Below are positions 44,311 to 56,107 of a stretch of DNA of 64,000 nt, piece after piece. A model generated the notes under the pieces. That model searched no databases. It saw nothing but the letters and a program-made list of their open reading frames with translations, and was not told the DNA's origin. The stretch is taken from positions 12,552,870 through 12,616,869 of the forward strand of contig NW_004624795.1 of NCBI RefSeq assembly GCF_000247695.1, in the 5' to 3' direction. The first letter of the stretch is position 1; each line of letters begins with the position of its first letter. This stretch comes from Heterocephalus glaber (lineage: Eukaryota > Chordata > Mammalia > Rodentia > Bathyergidae). The position numbers were made by a program, and so were the translations under genes.

Positions 44311-47300
44311 TATGGAGGGCTGGAACATAGGAACGGGAGGTCGGGCAAGCAGTGAGCAGGAGGACTCTGGCCACATTTGCCACAAACGAGTATCTGCCAT
44401 TCTTGGGAAGAACAAGAAGTGAGAGGGCTTGTCCTGGGGAAAGCAGTAGATATGCACTGGGTTAGCACTCGAGTTGGTAGGTTGGAATGTGGTCTGTCTC
44501 TTTGGAAGAGGGAAAGTGACAGCTGGGGCCTGGGAATAGGCTTGACTCAGACAGTCCCACTGGGGCACAAGAGCATTTCACTCTAGGAGCTGGGATATGG
44601 GAGAAGCAGCTTTGGGTTTGCAGTTCGAGGCCCTCTCTCTTGTGGAGGGGGATTGCTCCCAGCCCTGAGTCAGCCAGGACTTTGTAGGAGGTGGGGACAG
44701 GTGGAATTGAGCTCCATAAATCTCTTGGATTTCCCTCATGTTGCTGCTAAGGAATCAACGTGACTAACTCAACTGCCTCTCTTAACCAAATAAGCCATGT
44801 GTGTGAATTCTCCTCACTTCCACTTCCCTTCGAGCACTGACCCAGTTGCTGGCCAGAGCCAGAGGCCACTAACAGTTTGAAGAACAATTAGAGCTACTCG
44901 CTACTAATTAAGCTGGGTTTGGGGGCCCAAGGGCAGTAAGGTTCCTCTTCAAGCCAGGAGGCCCGAGAATTCTTGGGATTAGAGAAGGCTCCAGCTCCCT
45001 GGGGAGTCCAATGAAGAGGGGATTAAACAGCTGCTCAGCACGGCAGACTTGGAAGGCCAGGGGCCAGGGCTCCGATTGCTCCCTGCCAGCCCTGGATGTT
45101 TCCAACCCATAGCGCCAGTCCCCGCTCCCTCCAGGGTGCTGCCGCCCTCGCTGAGGGAAGGGAAGAGTCTGCTTCCAGCCCATCTCCCCCGTTCAACTCC
45201 AGGACTCAGTTTCCAGACTGAGAGGAAGTGGCCAAGGATGGAGACAGCAACCCACTCCTTCTGGAATGGATTAAGTCAGCCAATGGAGTCACAAGGTTGC
45301 CCTGGCCGTTAAGACCTCGTCACATATACACACACTGTCCGCAGCAGAGGCTACCCTTTAACACATAACGCCGCCCACGGAAGAGGGGCTCAGGCCCAGT
45401 CAATTCAGGAAGGCTTCATTAGCGAGCCTGAGGATCCTGGACCTATGTTGCTTTTCTCCAACCAAAGCCAGTTATTTGTTGTGTATTTTTTATGTGCCCT
45501 GAACCTCAGTCCCTTGATACATAATATGCTTTTTTATAAATTTGCATTTCCATTTATTAATAGTCAATTATTAATAGTTATTAACGATAGGCAGAAGTTT
45601 TCCTTGAACATTTAGCTTTGAAAATAAGAGTTTTAAGTGGAAAAAGTATCTCTGGTCAGTTTGCACTTCAATCACGTAGCCAGAAAGAAGCCCACCATGG
45701 CCACTTTTGCTGACCACATTTCCCATTGTTACCTCAAGACTTCTCCAGACCTGTAGCAGATCAGCACAAGGTGATATAGAGCTGCCCTCTCCCCAGCGTC
45801 AGGCAGGGCTTAGATGACGCGTTTCCCGATGGCCTAAGAAAGCTGTTAGCCTGGCCATTGTCACACACACTCAACCGTCGGACGTAGTCCTTTAACAAGT
45901 CTTGGTTGGTATGGTGGAATAAGTCATACACTTGCCTGACATTGCTTCTTTCTCCTCACTCCCACTTTATGTTTTCTTCGTGGCACCCTGACCTCCCCTG
46001 CCCTTCAGAGCATACCTGGATGTCCAGGCAAGACTGGGCGAAGTTTCTGAGCGGCCCTTTGTTTAGGTGATATCCTCAGACCTGGACCCTCACCAGCCTC
46101 ACTCCTCATCCCAACCAGAGATGGCTCACTTCGGATCGAGGGTTGACTACATCTCTTCATCTCACGAATCTGCTGTAATATAAGACAACAGCTTTTAAAT
46201 GTGTATATAACCCATGATTTGGGTTTGGTTTTGTTTCTCTTGATGGTCTCCCTTCCCCTGCTCTCTTCCCCTTCTCCTTTTAAATCTCTTTGAATCACAT
46301 TTGGTAGTGATTTTGACTTAGTCCAGTAGGCACCTAGCTTTAATATCCAGTTAAAAGATAACCATAGTATAATTGTTATATTAAGGAGTTATGTTTTTTC
46401 TTTAAAAAAAATTTATTTTGCTTGTTTTGATTCTGTTCTCGCTTTTAAAGGATGCTGAGATGGTGATGTTGTTCTCCATATTTTGGTATCAATTCTGAGA
46501 CTGTAATGAATTTTCAGGTGGAACTTTAGCACACACTGAAGCGAAGTTGTGAAGTGCAGAGCAGGAGGTGGGCATAAACTTTCTATTTTGTGTTGTAGAG
46601 GAAGTGAGATATAGTAGGCTAATTAACAGACTAGCAGTTCTTTTTTTGTGATGTCTCTTTGTTAACCTAAGTATCTCTATTTTCGGGCAATAAGGTAAGG
46701 ACCACCATGTTTTGAGTGTCCTCCTTTTCTATAAGTGCTTTTTTTCTGTTGAAAGAGGTCATATTATAAGGTTTTTTGAAATTGTGAATTCTAAAAACAA
46801 AAAAACAAAAAAAAATAAGAGAGAGAAATGTTGTAAATACAATTCCATTAACTTCATAGAAACTATTAAGAAAGAGAGAATCAATATTTTTGTGAGGGAG
46901 CCGGTCCCAGGCAGTTTGATGCTCTGGAAGGAGGAGGGGAGGGAATGCTGACAAAGTCGGGGACTGAGACTGAAGGACACCCAGCTGCCGGGACGATCCC
47001 AGGACACGGTAGAGCACGGTGCCGCGCCCCGCCAGCACGGCTGACCCGAGAACTGCACTAGTACCCTACCAGCCTACCGACCTCTGGTCTGTGCACAGCT
47101 TCAGATGTTACCGTCTAGCTAGATTTTTATTTAAAATATGAAAAACTGCTTTTCCCAAGATGTTTTTTAAAAACAAAGCTACAATTTTAATATTTAACAT
47201 ATTTAAAGTTTCAAAGCACACCTGTTTGGCTTGGGGGGGCAGGAAGGAGGACATTCTTTCTCAGTCTTAAGTTTTAAATATTTGATCATTTTCTATTGTC

Positions 47301-50300
47301 CAATCATTTCAGCACCTCCAAAGGTTTCTAGGACACTTTTGCCTCTCTCCTCCCCCTGCCACCCATCCCAGCCCCAGATGTGGAGACCCACGGGCCAGAA
47401 GTGGATAAGCCTGCATGAATACAACCTTTTCTCCATTCACTTTCTATTTACAAATTAGGAAAGCAGCCTTTTGGTTTATATATTTTTTTTAATACCTCAG
47501 TGCTGCAAGTATCACCAGAGAGGCTATGGAAGATTTTTTTTTTAATTTATTGTAGATGTAAACAGAATTTTAAAAATAAAAAGTATAAACATCACTGCAC
47601 TGTGACTGGTGGGAAAAACTGACAGTTTCCTGTTTGCACATGTTTAACATTTGGCTGTTATAATATATGGTCCTCGGTTGGGGGAAGACACTTATGATGA
47701 AGGATATTTTTTAATTTAACTTTTTTTAAATATTGGTAATAGGTCGGCAACAGCAACTATAGAAGTACAACTCAATAGATGGCATTAAAACATATTGTAG
47801 TGTGGATATATATTTTTTTCTTTTTTTAAAATGTGATATTGACGTTTTATTAATATTTTTTAAATTGTTACGTTTATAAATTTGGTACTTAAGGCACAGC
47901 CAGTATGAGACACTGAATGCGACATTTATTATAAAGAGCTGCTGCACTCCTATTTTTATAAATTTTACTAACAAAGTAGACTAATGTAGACATTCACAGA
48001 CATGGTAGGGTAAAAACATCTTCAAGCTAAAGACTTCAAAATGCTAACTCAGAAAGAAAGAAAAAAAGCCTTTTTCAATTCTAATTAAACAGCAACAACT
48101 TTTTTTTTTTTTTTTAAAGAAAATCATGTTCTTTGTTTTTCCAGTAAAATGTTAGGTTGTTTGGTGAGATTTGGGGGTTTTTTTCCTTTTGTTTTTTTTT
48201 AATTATCAATTTCCAGACAACCAAGTCAAGTAAAATGCTGGACGCTTTTAAAATACCAGAATTTGTTCGAGTCATAAAGTAACAAAATACAAGTCTTATT
48301 TAAAAATCAAAACAAAACAAAGGAAAAAGAGACAGTAAATTCCCAGAAATTCAGTGTCTAGCTAGGGGATTTCATTACTCTTTGGTCCATGTTGGTGATG
48401 TACTGTATACCCCTTCTCTCTGCATCCCATCACCTCATAGAAGACTCTTGGTTGATCATTGTCTGTTAATAATGTATAAAATGGCTATCTTGTAAGCGTG
48501 CTGTCCTGGTACTAGTGTAGTGACTTTTTTTCTCCTCTTTCTTCTAGTACATATTGATAGGTATAACGTAATTAAGGTTTAAAAAAAATTAGACATAGTT
48601 ATTCAGATTTAGGACCAGTAAGGATAGAACTTTCTCTTATTTATGAAAAGAAAAACATGCTAATAATTTTGGGGCAGTTTTTTTCCTTTAATTTTTTTTC
48701 TTTCAATTTGAAGTTTGATTTTATTTTTGCTGATCTGATGTGGTTTCAACTAACCCAAGGTCTCACAATGTTCAAATGCCGGCCAACTCTGCGGCGTTTT
48801 GTAGACCCCCACCCCCCTCTCTGTGAAGGGGTGTGCCATACTACCTTAAATGCTAATGCTAGATATGCAAAACTGGATTTTTTTAATTTATTTTTTAAAA
48901 GAGGGAGGCATGGTATATTAAAATGATTTTACTAAGAGAAAAAAAATATTTTTTTAAGAATGCTCAGAAGAAATTGATAATCTGTGTGAATATGTTTTAG
49001 ATGTTTATATACCTTTTGAAGAGACCCAGTAGCCCATAGCACAAATCTTGTGGAAATCTGATATGTTTTAATGTGGCTACCTAGGTTAAGGTTCACGTTA
49101 GTCCCCTCCACCTCATCTAGAAGTCCATTCTGAACAATTTTTGTAAATTCTTTTAGCACTGATGTCCAGCCTTGTCTTTGTTTCAGTTAAGCTCAGTGGC
49201 GAACATGGGAACCTCCTGTCGCCTTCCCTGGGGGAGACCCCTCTTGGGTGATGGCTCTTCCCCGCCATATTGCATCGCCTCCTGGGGACTCTCTGGCTTC
49301 GAGATCTATTTGCCTGAGACCCCGAACTCCTCTCCTCCCAAGCAGGGGAGAGTGAGTGGCCGTGGCTCCTGGGCCCGTGGCGGAGGTGGGACTGAGGGAG
49401 ATGACCAAGCCTGGGTCTCCTCTCCAGGAGCCTCCGCAGAGGTGGTTCGTGGCCTTCCTCACACCCATTGGGAAAACCAAATAGCCTCGCACTCCATCCC
49501 AGTCGCCCATTGGCTTGATTCAAACGAAGCCGCAACAGGCCTTTGCGTTTTGATCCTTCATAACCATCATCTTAATTTGAACTTGTAGCTTGGGCTTTAA
49601 GGTAGCATGGCTCGATTGCTGTCGACTTACTGTTTCACTGCACAGCAATTCACAGCCAGTGAATGTTACACACATCTTGCTAGACTAGTATAAAAATCAT
49701 TGGGTAATTGTTGGTTCTAATGACCTGAAAGGTGTTCAGTTTTGGTTTTTGGTTTTGTTTTTGAGTTGGTTTTTTTTTCGGGGGGAGGGGTTCTTTTTTT
49801 GGTTCTTTTTCATTTGGGGATTTTGGAAAAAATAAATTTATTTTTGGTTCCAAATAGAAAAAAACAGAACCTATTTTGATCTTTTAGTGCAAATGAGGGC
49901 TAGGGACTTAGCCTCCACCACCACATGCTTCATTCTGCCATTCACTCACTGCAGCATATTCAAGACTAAAGCAATATAGTTTACTACATTTTTTATTGAA
50001 GGTCAGCCATGCTTTCTGTATTATATTGCATATGAAATTGTTTACAAAAGAAACACTAATTCATACTTCTCTTTATTGGTTGCAAGTGACACACAGGGAC
50101 AGAGGGAGACTGGGGGGCGGGGAGGGGAGGGGAGAGACTTTTTTTTTCTTGAATGTGCTTCAGCAGCAAGGGACTCTTCCAAGAAAGACAAAAGCCAGGG
50201 AGGCCACAGAGGGTAGGGAAAAGGGACAGGCTGCTGGAGAGCACATTGAACAGAGACACTGGTGAGCTTCCCCACCCTCACCCTAGAGTGGAAGACAAGC

Positions 50301-50783
50301 AGACGTGAGCTCAGCTCAGGCCTGGGCACGGACACTACACAAAGCGATGCTGGAAAGTTAAGCAATACTTTAACTTTAATACTGTCATATGTTTGTTTTC
50401 TTTTTCTTACTTTCCTTTATTCTTTCACCAAAAAAAAAAAAAAAAGTAAACTAAAGTACAAAAGCATATAAAGAAACTCCCTTAATCCAAACACTTGGCT
50501 GTCTAATAATCAGAATGTATTGTCTCAGACAGGATTTCGTTTCCGGGAGGTGGGGTGCGAGGGGGCAGGGAACGGGGACTGAGAGACAAAAGTTCCAGAG
50601 CCTCCGTGGAAGGCTCCTACTACTGTATTCTGTACATACTGTACCATCCCGTGTGGAGTCTGTGCGTGTGCTCTTGAGTAGCGTGGGCTAGCCAATCTGC
50701 CGTTCACGGTGTGTTGTAAACTTGGAATTCCATATGTAATAGGATGCAAGTCTAAGCGTTTCATGTGGACATAAATGTATCTA

Positions 50784-50789
50784 AATAAA
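50784..50789 (+). terminator. MSI2: MSI2 poly(A) signal, proximal of the distal pair
   Basis: AATAAA in TATCTAAATAAAACTTTCCC, followed by GCACTGTGGCTGACC. A plausible main end of the long mRNA. Confidence 0.6.
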
Positions 50790-50876
50790 ACTTTCCCTAG
50801 CACTGTGGCTGACCTCACCCTTAATTTTATACTTTAGTATGAAACTGATGAGAACTTTGGTAGTGAGTATTTTTTT

Positions 50877-50915
50877 TATATATATACATATATATGTATC
50901 TATATATATATATAT
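50877..50915 (+). repeat. AT-rich (TA)n tract
   Basis: Imperfect TATATA repeat with ACA and GTATC interruptions, between the two distal poly(A) signals. Confidence 0.85.
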
Positions 50916-51038
50916 CTCAAGCATCTTTCAGGTCTTTGTGTGTGGCTTTCTTAAAGCCCTGTTGTAAAAAATTACTATGTGGATGGCAGTCTCTCACATC
51001 ACAGATGTGGAAAGTATAATTTTATATTTGTATTTTCA

Positions 51039-51044
51039 AATAAA
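51039..51044 (+). terminator. MSI2: MSI2 poly(A) signal, most distal
   Basis: AATAAA in TTTTCAAATAAATAAGTTTG, with a GT-rich element (AATGTGTTTGTCTG) about 45 nt downstream. Used here as the gene end. Confidence 0.6.
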
Positions 51045-51267
51045 TAAGTTTGTGAAAGGTTTCCATCCTCTACTGTGGTCCAGAAATCAATGTGTTTGTC
51101 TGACAAAAAAAAAAATAAAATAAAATAAACTGTTTTGAACAGAGTTGTTTGTTGTTCTTGTACTTCAGAGGAGGCCTGGGGTGGGGAGAGCTGCTGTTGG
51201 CTTGGGAGTCACACCACCAAGACGGTCTTTCCCTGTCCCCAGGTTGCGTGTGGAGCCATTGTGGTTT

Positions 51268-51376
51268 TGGTTTTTGTTTTTTGTTTGTTGGGGGGGGGGG
51301 TCGCAACGGGGGATTGAACTTGGGACCTTGCGCTTGCGAGGCAGGCGCCGGAACCACTGAGCTAAATCCCCGGCCC
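51268..51376 (-). mobile_element. ID SINE, antisense
   Basis: On the - strand: GGGGCCGGGGATTTAGCTCA, GTGGTTCCGGCGCCTGCC, CAAGTTCAATCCCCC, then a C11 run and an A-rich tail with C interruptions. It lies just past the MSI2 poly(A) sites. No clear target-site duplication. Confidence 0.85.
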
Positions 51377-52760
51377 CTGTACATCCATTTTTAATGGGGT
51401 GACAGGAGTCTACTAAGAAAGAAGACAGGAGTCTAGGAAGCAGGGTAGATTACCAGCGGAAGGCCTGCTGAATTTCTAAAGGGCAGGGATTAAATACTAA
51501 TAGGTCCATAATGGGAGGACCCGGATGAAGCATGTGGCAGGAGTTTGGGGCCGCTCCATCCTGCTGGCTTCAGCTGGTTATCAGCAGCACATGGGAGAAG
51601 GCACCACGGCAAATGCCACAACCCTGGAGCAGGGGTCTGAAGTGATGGCAGAAAGCCTGGCCTCCGCCTTCAGGGAGATCAAAGTTTTGCCTTAGTGGGA
51701 AAATCATTAGAATCACAAAACTAAAGATACAGAGGTAGATCATCTACAATACTTCGCACTTCCTCTTTACCAAAAAATTGATAGAAAACAAAGGAACTGG
51801 GACACAGCTCATTGAGGGCAAGTCTCAAGACACCCAAGGCACATCTGAAGCAGGGGGATTCCTCACCTTTTGAGCCCCAGTGATAAACAGCCAGGCCAAG
51901 AAGTTAGTACAGGATGATGACTGAACCATAGAGTGTTCCTGTAGTGGCACCAGGGAAAAGCCACAGTCCCCAAAACATGGCCTCCATGAGTCCTATCTCC
52001 AATTTGCTGTCTCCTGTTTATAGAAACTTCAGGCACATGGGCTTTTATGCATGCCCAGGGCCTCAGAGGGTGGGAGGCACCCCTCTTTATCTGGGGCTGG
52101 AAATAGGAACCCTGGGTGCCAGCCCCAACCCCCATGTGTCACAGGTAATGCAAACAGCACCACACAGTGTCCTGGTCCACTGAACAGGAGGCTGTCACCC
52201 CTGCTGTGTGCAGAAATAGAGACCAATAGGAGCTGACTGGAGAAATGCAAGAAATTCTGAGAGGAGTGAGCCAGAGATGTAAAAAAGGCCATCTTGGCCG
52301 TCCTCATCCTGATTGCTCAGCTTGAAGGAAGGTGAGCTTCAAACCCCACCCAGGACGCTCAGGAAAGAACATGGGGAACAAGGGCACCAAACATGTGCCG
52401 GAGGCGTGTGTGTCTGCCTAGTCCTGCATGTGCTTGTGACTGTCTCTGTTGTAATGCGTGAAGGCGGGGGGGCGTTGATTTTCCCCTTAGTCTTACAACT
52501 ATGGAGTGGGAGAATGAAATCTCATCTCCAGGACATCCTACTGCCCCTGAGTTCAGACCTGGTGACAAATGTCAGCAGCAGTGATGAGCGCATGGGAGGG
52601 ATGGGACCTCTAACCTGAAGTGCCCACCTTAGCCAACAAGATGCACCAGAAAAGAGGTGGAAAATACCAATGTAGAGAAAAACTCATGCTTTCATGTTTT
52701 CGGAAGAAATGAGAAAGAGGAAACATCAGAAACTAAAAAGGAAAAAAAAAAGAAGACAAC
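51377..52760. other. Flanking region with no recognised gene
   Basis: No exon, RNA gene or repeat family could be assigned. Open frames are short and unremarkable. Confidence 0.6.
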
Positions 52761-53408
52761 AATGGAATATAATACAAAAAGTAGGATGGAAAGGATGCAA
52801 TCAGGTGAATCCATCATTATCTAAATATGATGGATGGAATTTGCTACTGAGATAAAGTATAAGGCTGGAAAAAATAGGTGGCAGGGAGAAAATGGGCAAA
52901 TGCAAACAAAAGGACAGGAATTGAAATGTCAATATCAGGCATGGTGGAATTTAAGGTTAAAAGCACTGGATATCATACCATGATGAAAACACAATCTATT
53001 CAAAAGATAGAGCAATAATAAACCCTGGACCTCAATTACCAGAGGCACTAAAAACAGAATCAGAAATTATTAGAAATGCAAATAGAACTTGATAGAAAAT
53101 AAATATATAATTAGAGACTTCACTATGTCTTTCTCAGAGCTAGACATAATAAAAATAAAGACAAAATGAATAATGTAATGGCTATGTAGAGAATCTTTGA
53201 ATAGAGATTTTGCATTTTTGGTGTATATCCACAGAACATACACAAAAATCAAATTCTCCCCCTCCCACACACATGCAAAACACTACAAATTTAAATAGCT
53301 AGCTGTTTTGTAGTCTACTTTCCATTGTCATGATCCAGTAGAATTAAAAACAAATATGAAGATGTCACTATAAACATTACAACTAACATAGAAATTTTAA
53401 AAATTTAA

Positions 53409-53547
53409 GCTGGACACAGTGGCACACACCTGTAATCCCAGCACTCTGGGAAGCTGAGGCAGGAGGCTCACCAAGTTCTAGTCCCACCAAGATGTAGCTT
53501 AATGGCAGAGCACACTTTGGTTTGATCTTCGGCACAACCAAAAAAAT
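53409..53547 (+). mobile_element. B1-dID SINE, internally shortened
   Basis: The B1 head 'gctggacacagtggcacaca' and 'cctgtaatcccagcactctg' joins abruptly to an ID-like part ('gatgtagcttaatggcagag', 'tttgatcttcggcacaacc'). The second half of B1 is missing. Confidence 0.75.
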
Positions 53548-53727
53548 CTGTATATCCTTAGACCCAAAAATATATATTTATATGTAAATTAAAGAGCAGC
53601 ATAAGCACACATACCCACATCTGTAACATGCAGTCAAAGCTGTGTACAGAGGGAAGTGGATAATTTGAAATCCCTTCAATAAGGAAGAAAAACAAATTTT
53701 TTTTCAGTGAAGAAACATATTCTTCTT

Positions 53728-53876
53728 GCTGAGTGTGGTGGTGCAGCCTGTAATCCCAGTACTTGGGAAACTGAGGCAGGAACATTGCCACAAATTGGAG
53801 GCCAGTCTAAGTGACATAGTGAGTTCAAGACCACCCTGAACTACACAATGAGACCCTGTCTAAAATTTTTAAAAAT
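53728..53876 (+). mobile_element. B1 SINE (7SL-derived)
   Basis: 'gctgagtgtggtggtgcagc', 'ctgtaatcccagtacttggg' and 'aatgagaccctgtctaaaa' are the 7SL-derived B1 landmarks. A near-duplicate 'catattcttctt' / 'tatattcctctt' flanks it. Confidence 0.85.
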
Positions 53877-54730
53877 ATATTCCTCTTAATAAGGTAGCAA
53901 ATAGAAGAATTTAATAGATGCTAAAACCAGTAAAATAAAAAACAAATACAAAACCTGGATTTTTTACAAACAATAAAATAGACAAATCCTTCCTCCCTGA
54001 AGGAGGGGGAAAAGAACAAAAATACACAATATTAGGAACAAGAAGGGGGACACAGCCCCCCGTTCAGAGCAAAGAATTCATAACAAATTTAAAAATACAT
54101 AGGAATCAGAAAATTTCCTAGCAAATATAAATTACCAAAATCAGTAAGAAGTAGAAAACCAGAATAAACTTATTTCAAAGGATACTGAGTAATTAAAGAT
54201 CTAATACTGAAAAGGGAAGTGGATAAAAATGAGTTACAAATGAATTTTTTGACTGACAATTCCAATAGTATTTGAACTCAACTGTAAACCAGGTAATTAA
54301 AAAATATGGAAAGCATTCCTGGTCCTGATGTTACAACACAATACAATACCAAGATTTTTAAAAGTGTGCCTGCAGACTTGAGAGCTCAGAGGCAAAAATT
54401 CTAAATGTAATTTTAGCAAATAGAATCTTATGATAGATCAAGTGTATGATATAATAAAGCCAACTAAATTCTTCCAAGAATGCAAGGATATTTTAATATG
54501 AAGAGATCTATCAACACAATCCATTATGTAGGCAAATTAAAGAAAAAGTATAACATAGATGCTGATAAAGTATTTGAAAAATGCGGCAGCTTTTCCTAAT
54601 TAAAACACCATAGAAAGTTGAAATAGAAAATAATAACACAATATAATAAGGACTATTTACCAAACTCAATGTTAATTATTATCCTAAGTAGTAAAGCACC
54701 AAAACTATTTCAATTAAAGTAAGTATGTAG

Positions 54731-54828
54731 TGCTGGGGATTTAGCTTAGTGGTTTTGCCACTTGCTGCACAAGCACAAGGACCCGAGTTCAATCCCCAAT
54801 ACAAAAAAAAAAAAAAAAACAAATAAAA
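54731..54828 (+). mobile_element. ID SINE inserted in the L1M, with target-site duplication
   Basis: TGCTGGGGATTTAGCTTAGT ... CAATCCCCAATAC and an A tail. It is flanked by TAAGTATGTAG at 54720-54730 and 54829-54839, splitting the L1. Confidence 0.92.
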
Positions 54829-55067
54829 TAAGTATGTAGGGGTACTGCTACTATGACTATGTCTTAAAAGTTCAAAAAAGGCAATAAGACAATAAAATAT
54901 GTAAACATTAGGAAGAAAAAAGAAATATATGGTCATTTTTCTACAAATTTCAGGAGATTCTAATAAAAACAAATACATAACAATTGCTACTGAAATTGAT
55001 GTAAGATGGCTGGATACAAAGTAAATATATACAAAATAGTACCTCTCTTCTCAGGTTATAAGCACTA

Positions 55068-55475
55068 TCTTAGCTATTTTCTCATTGCTGGTACAAAATA
55101 CCCAACACCCACAAGTTAAAGGATGAGAGGTTTATTTTGGCTCACAGTTTGTAGAGGTTTCAGTCCATAATTGGCTGGCTCCAAGGCAAGGCTGTATGGC
55201 TGAGGGGCATGGCAGAGAAGTAGTTCATGGTGTGAGCGCAAGAAGCAGAGAGGCATCAAAGGGAAGAGGAAGGATATACACACTCTTCCAAGCCATGCCC
55301 ACAGTGACCCACCTCTTCCCACCAGGCTTCACCTCCCAATATCACACCCAGCCATAAACCCACAGTGGACTGATCCAGTGATGAGTATCACACCCCCATG
55401 ATCCAGTCACCTCTCAAAAGTCCTGCCCATAAGCACATGAGGCTTTGGGGGCCATTTGAGATATAAACCCTAACA
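55068..55475 (-). mobile_element. MaLR-type solo LTR nested in the L1M
   Basis: On the + strand: 'ctcattgctggtacaaaata', 'gaggtttattttggctcaca', 'gatccagtcacctctcaaaa' and 'atttgagatataaaccctaa', the complement of a rodent MaLR LTR. L1-like sequence continues on both sides. Subfamily not determined. Confidence 0.75.
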
Positions 55476-55614
55476 AGCATCTAGTGCTGTAAATAGGAAA
55501 AAACGAGGGACAACTTTTACAAGAAAGGTATGTGCTCTGTACTCTAGGAAGTGGTTAACTAAAGTATGGCACATCCACACCATGGAACATTAGGCAGACT
55601 TTACAAGTGACCCT

Positions 55615-55713
55615 CGGGGCTGGGGATTTAGCTCAGCAATTCTGCCGCCTTCCTCAAAAGCGCAAGGACCAGAGTTCGATCCCCAGTACCAAACAAAACA
55701 AAACAAAACAAAA
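55615..55713 (+). mobile_element. ID SINE with 13-bp target-site duplication
   Basis: GGGGCTGGGGATTTAGCTCA ... GTTCGATCCCCAGTACC with an (AAAAC)n tail. Flanked by TACAAGTGACCCT at 55602-55614 and 55714-55726. Confidence 0.94.
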
Positions 55714-56017
55714 TACAAGTGACCCTAGACTCTAACAGGTTGCTTAAAGGAATTTACAAGGTTTAGTTGAAATAGGCAAAATAACTACAAAAAGTCACAT
55801 GATTTTTTTGGCAAAACTAACTGATAAAACTACGTAGTACACATGGAGTACACAGCTGAAATAAAATTAATACTTAACTGTTGAAAAGAGGAATTCACAA
55901 GAACTCTATGGGAAGAGTTTCAGTGATTATGGAGGTGTGTAGATTTTCTCTTAGTATGTTTTCCCTGTCTATGGTTTTAAAAAAACATGTACTAATTTTT
56001 CCATGACAAATATTTCT

Positions 56018-56107
56018 GTGGGCTGGGGATTTAGCTCAGTGACACCATGCCTACCTCGCAAGTGCAAGATCCTGAGTTCAATCCCCAGTAAAAAAAAAAA
56101 AAAAAAA
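56018..56107 (+). mobile_element. ID SINE
   Basis: GTGGGCTGGGGATTTAGCTC ... GAGTTCAATCCCCAGT and an A18 tail, at the end of the recognisable L1M sequence. No clear target-site duplication. Confidence 0.9.

Larger units (their letters stand above)
43582..46008 (+). other. MSI2: Proposed intron inside the MSI2 3' UTR
   Basis: The donor is GTATTG after CTCTGAG; the acceptor is CCTCCCCTGCCCTTCAG ending at 46008. The interior looks intronic rather than UTR: it has a (CT)22 repeat, GC-rich unconstrained-looking stretches and two CNE-like AT blocks. From 46009 the sequence changes to a long AT-rich UTR-like region. My unverified recollection of mammalian MSI2 mRNA also joins ...CCCTCTGAG to CATACCTGGATGTCCAGG.... 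An RNA read spanning the junction would settle it. Confidence 0.6.
1..51060 (+). other. MSI2: MSI2 gene, 3' portion (Musashi RNA-binding protein 2)
   Basis: This is the gene body as inferred from four coding exons that match the remembered mammalian MSI2 C-terminus in order, phase and spacing. MSI2 is a mainly cytoplasmic RNA-binding protein with two N-terminal RRM domains. It binds UAG-containing 3' UTR motifs and controls translation in stem and progenitor cells. Only the region after the RRMs, the low-complexity Ala/Gly/Pro tail, is encoded here. In the 328-residue form the visible exons would cover about residues 244-328. The promoter, both RRMs and the exon ending ...YQFP lie before base 1. 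The end is placed just after the AATAAA at 51039. Introns of about 16, 22, 1.6 and 2.4 kb are visible. Exon identities are read directly; the gene limits are inferred. Confidence 0.93.
46009..51060 (+). other. MSI2: MSI2 terminal 3' UTR exon (about 5 kb)
   Basis: It begins AGCATACCTGGATGTCCAGG after a good acceptor. The region is AT-rich, largely free of SINEs and LTRs, and ends in two canonical poly(A) signals. It contains Pumilio-type sites (TGTATATA 46202, TGTAAATA 46832, TGTACATA 50631) and an 8-mer match to the miR-128 seed (CACTGTGA 47598-47605). There are many ATTTA words, and two GC-rich islands (about 46,900-47,100 and 49,180-49,560). The length fits the long MSI2 mRNA. Internal AATAAA motifs at 47575 and 49831 could give shorter forms. 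Confidence 0.75.
52760..56010 (+). mobile_element. Old L1M-type LINE, broken by nested insertions
   Basis: A long A-rich stretch keeps the order of L1 ORF2 without an open frame. It has 'gtcaatatcaggcatggtgg' (endonuclease part), 'cctggattttttacaaacaa', 'tagatgctgataaagtattt' and 'ctggatacaaagtaaatata' (reverse-transcriptase part). Then comes 'ctaaagtatggcacatccac', typical of the 3' end. It is interrupted by two B1-type SINEs, three ID SINEs and one LTR. Frameshifts and stops throughout make it inactive. Confidence 0.75.

Noticed and set aside
47575..47580. Internal AATAAA as the main MSI2 end
   Set aside because: UTR-like sequence continues for more than 3 kb. It may serve a minor short form but not the gene end.
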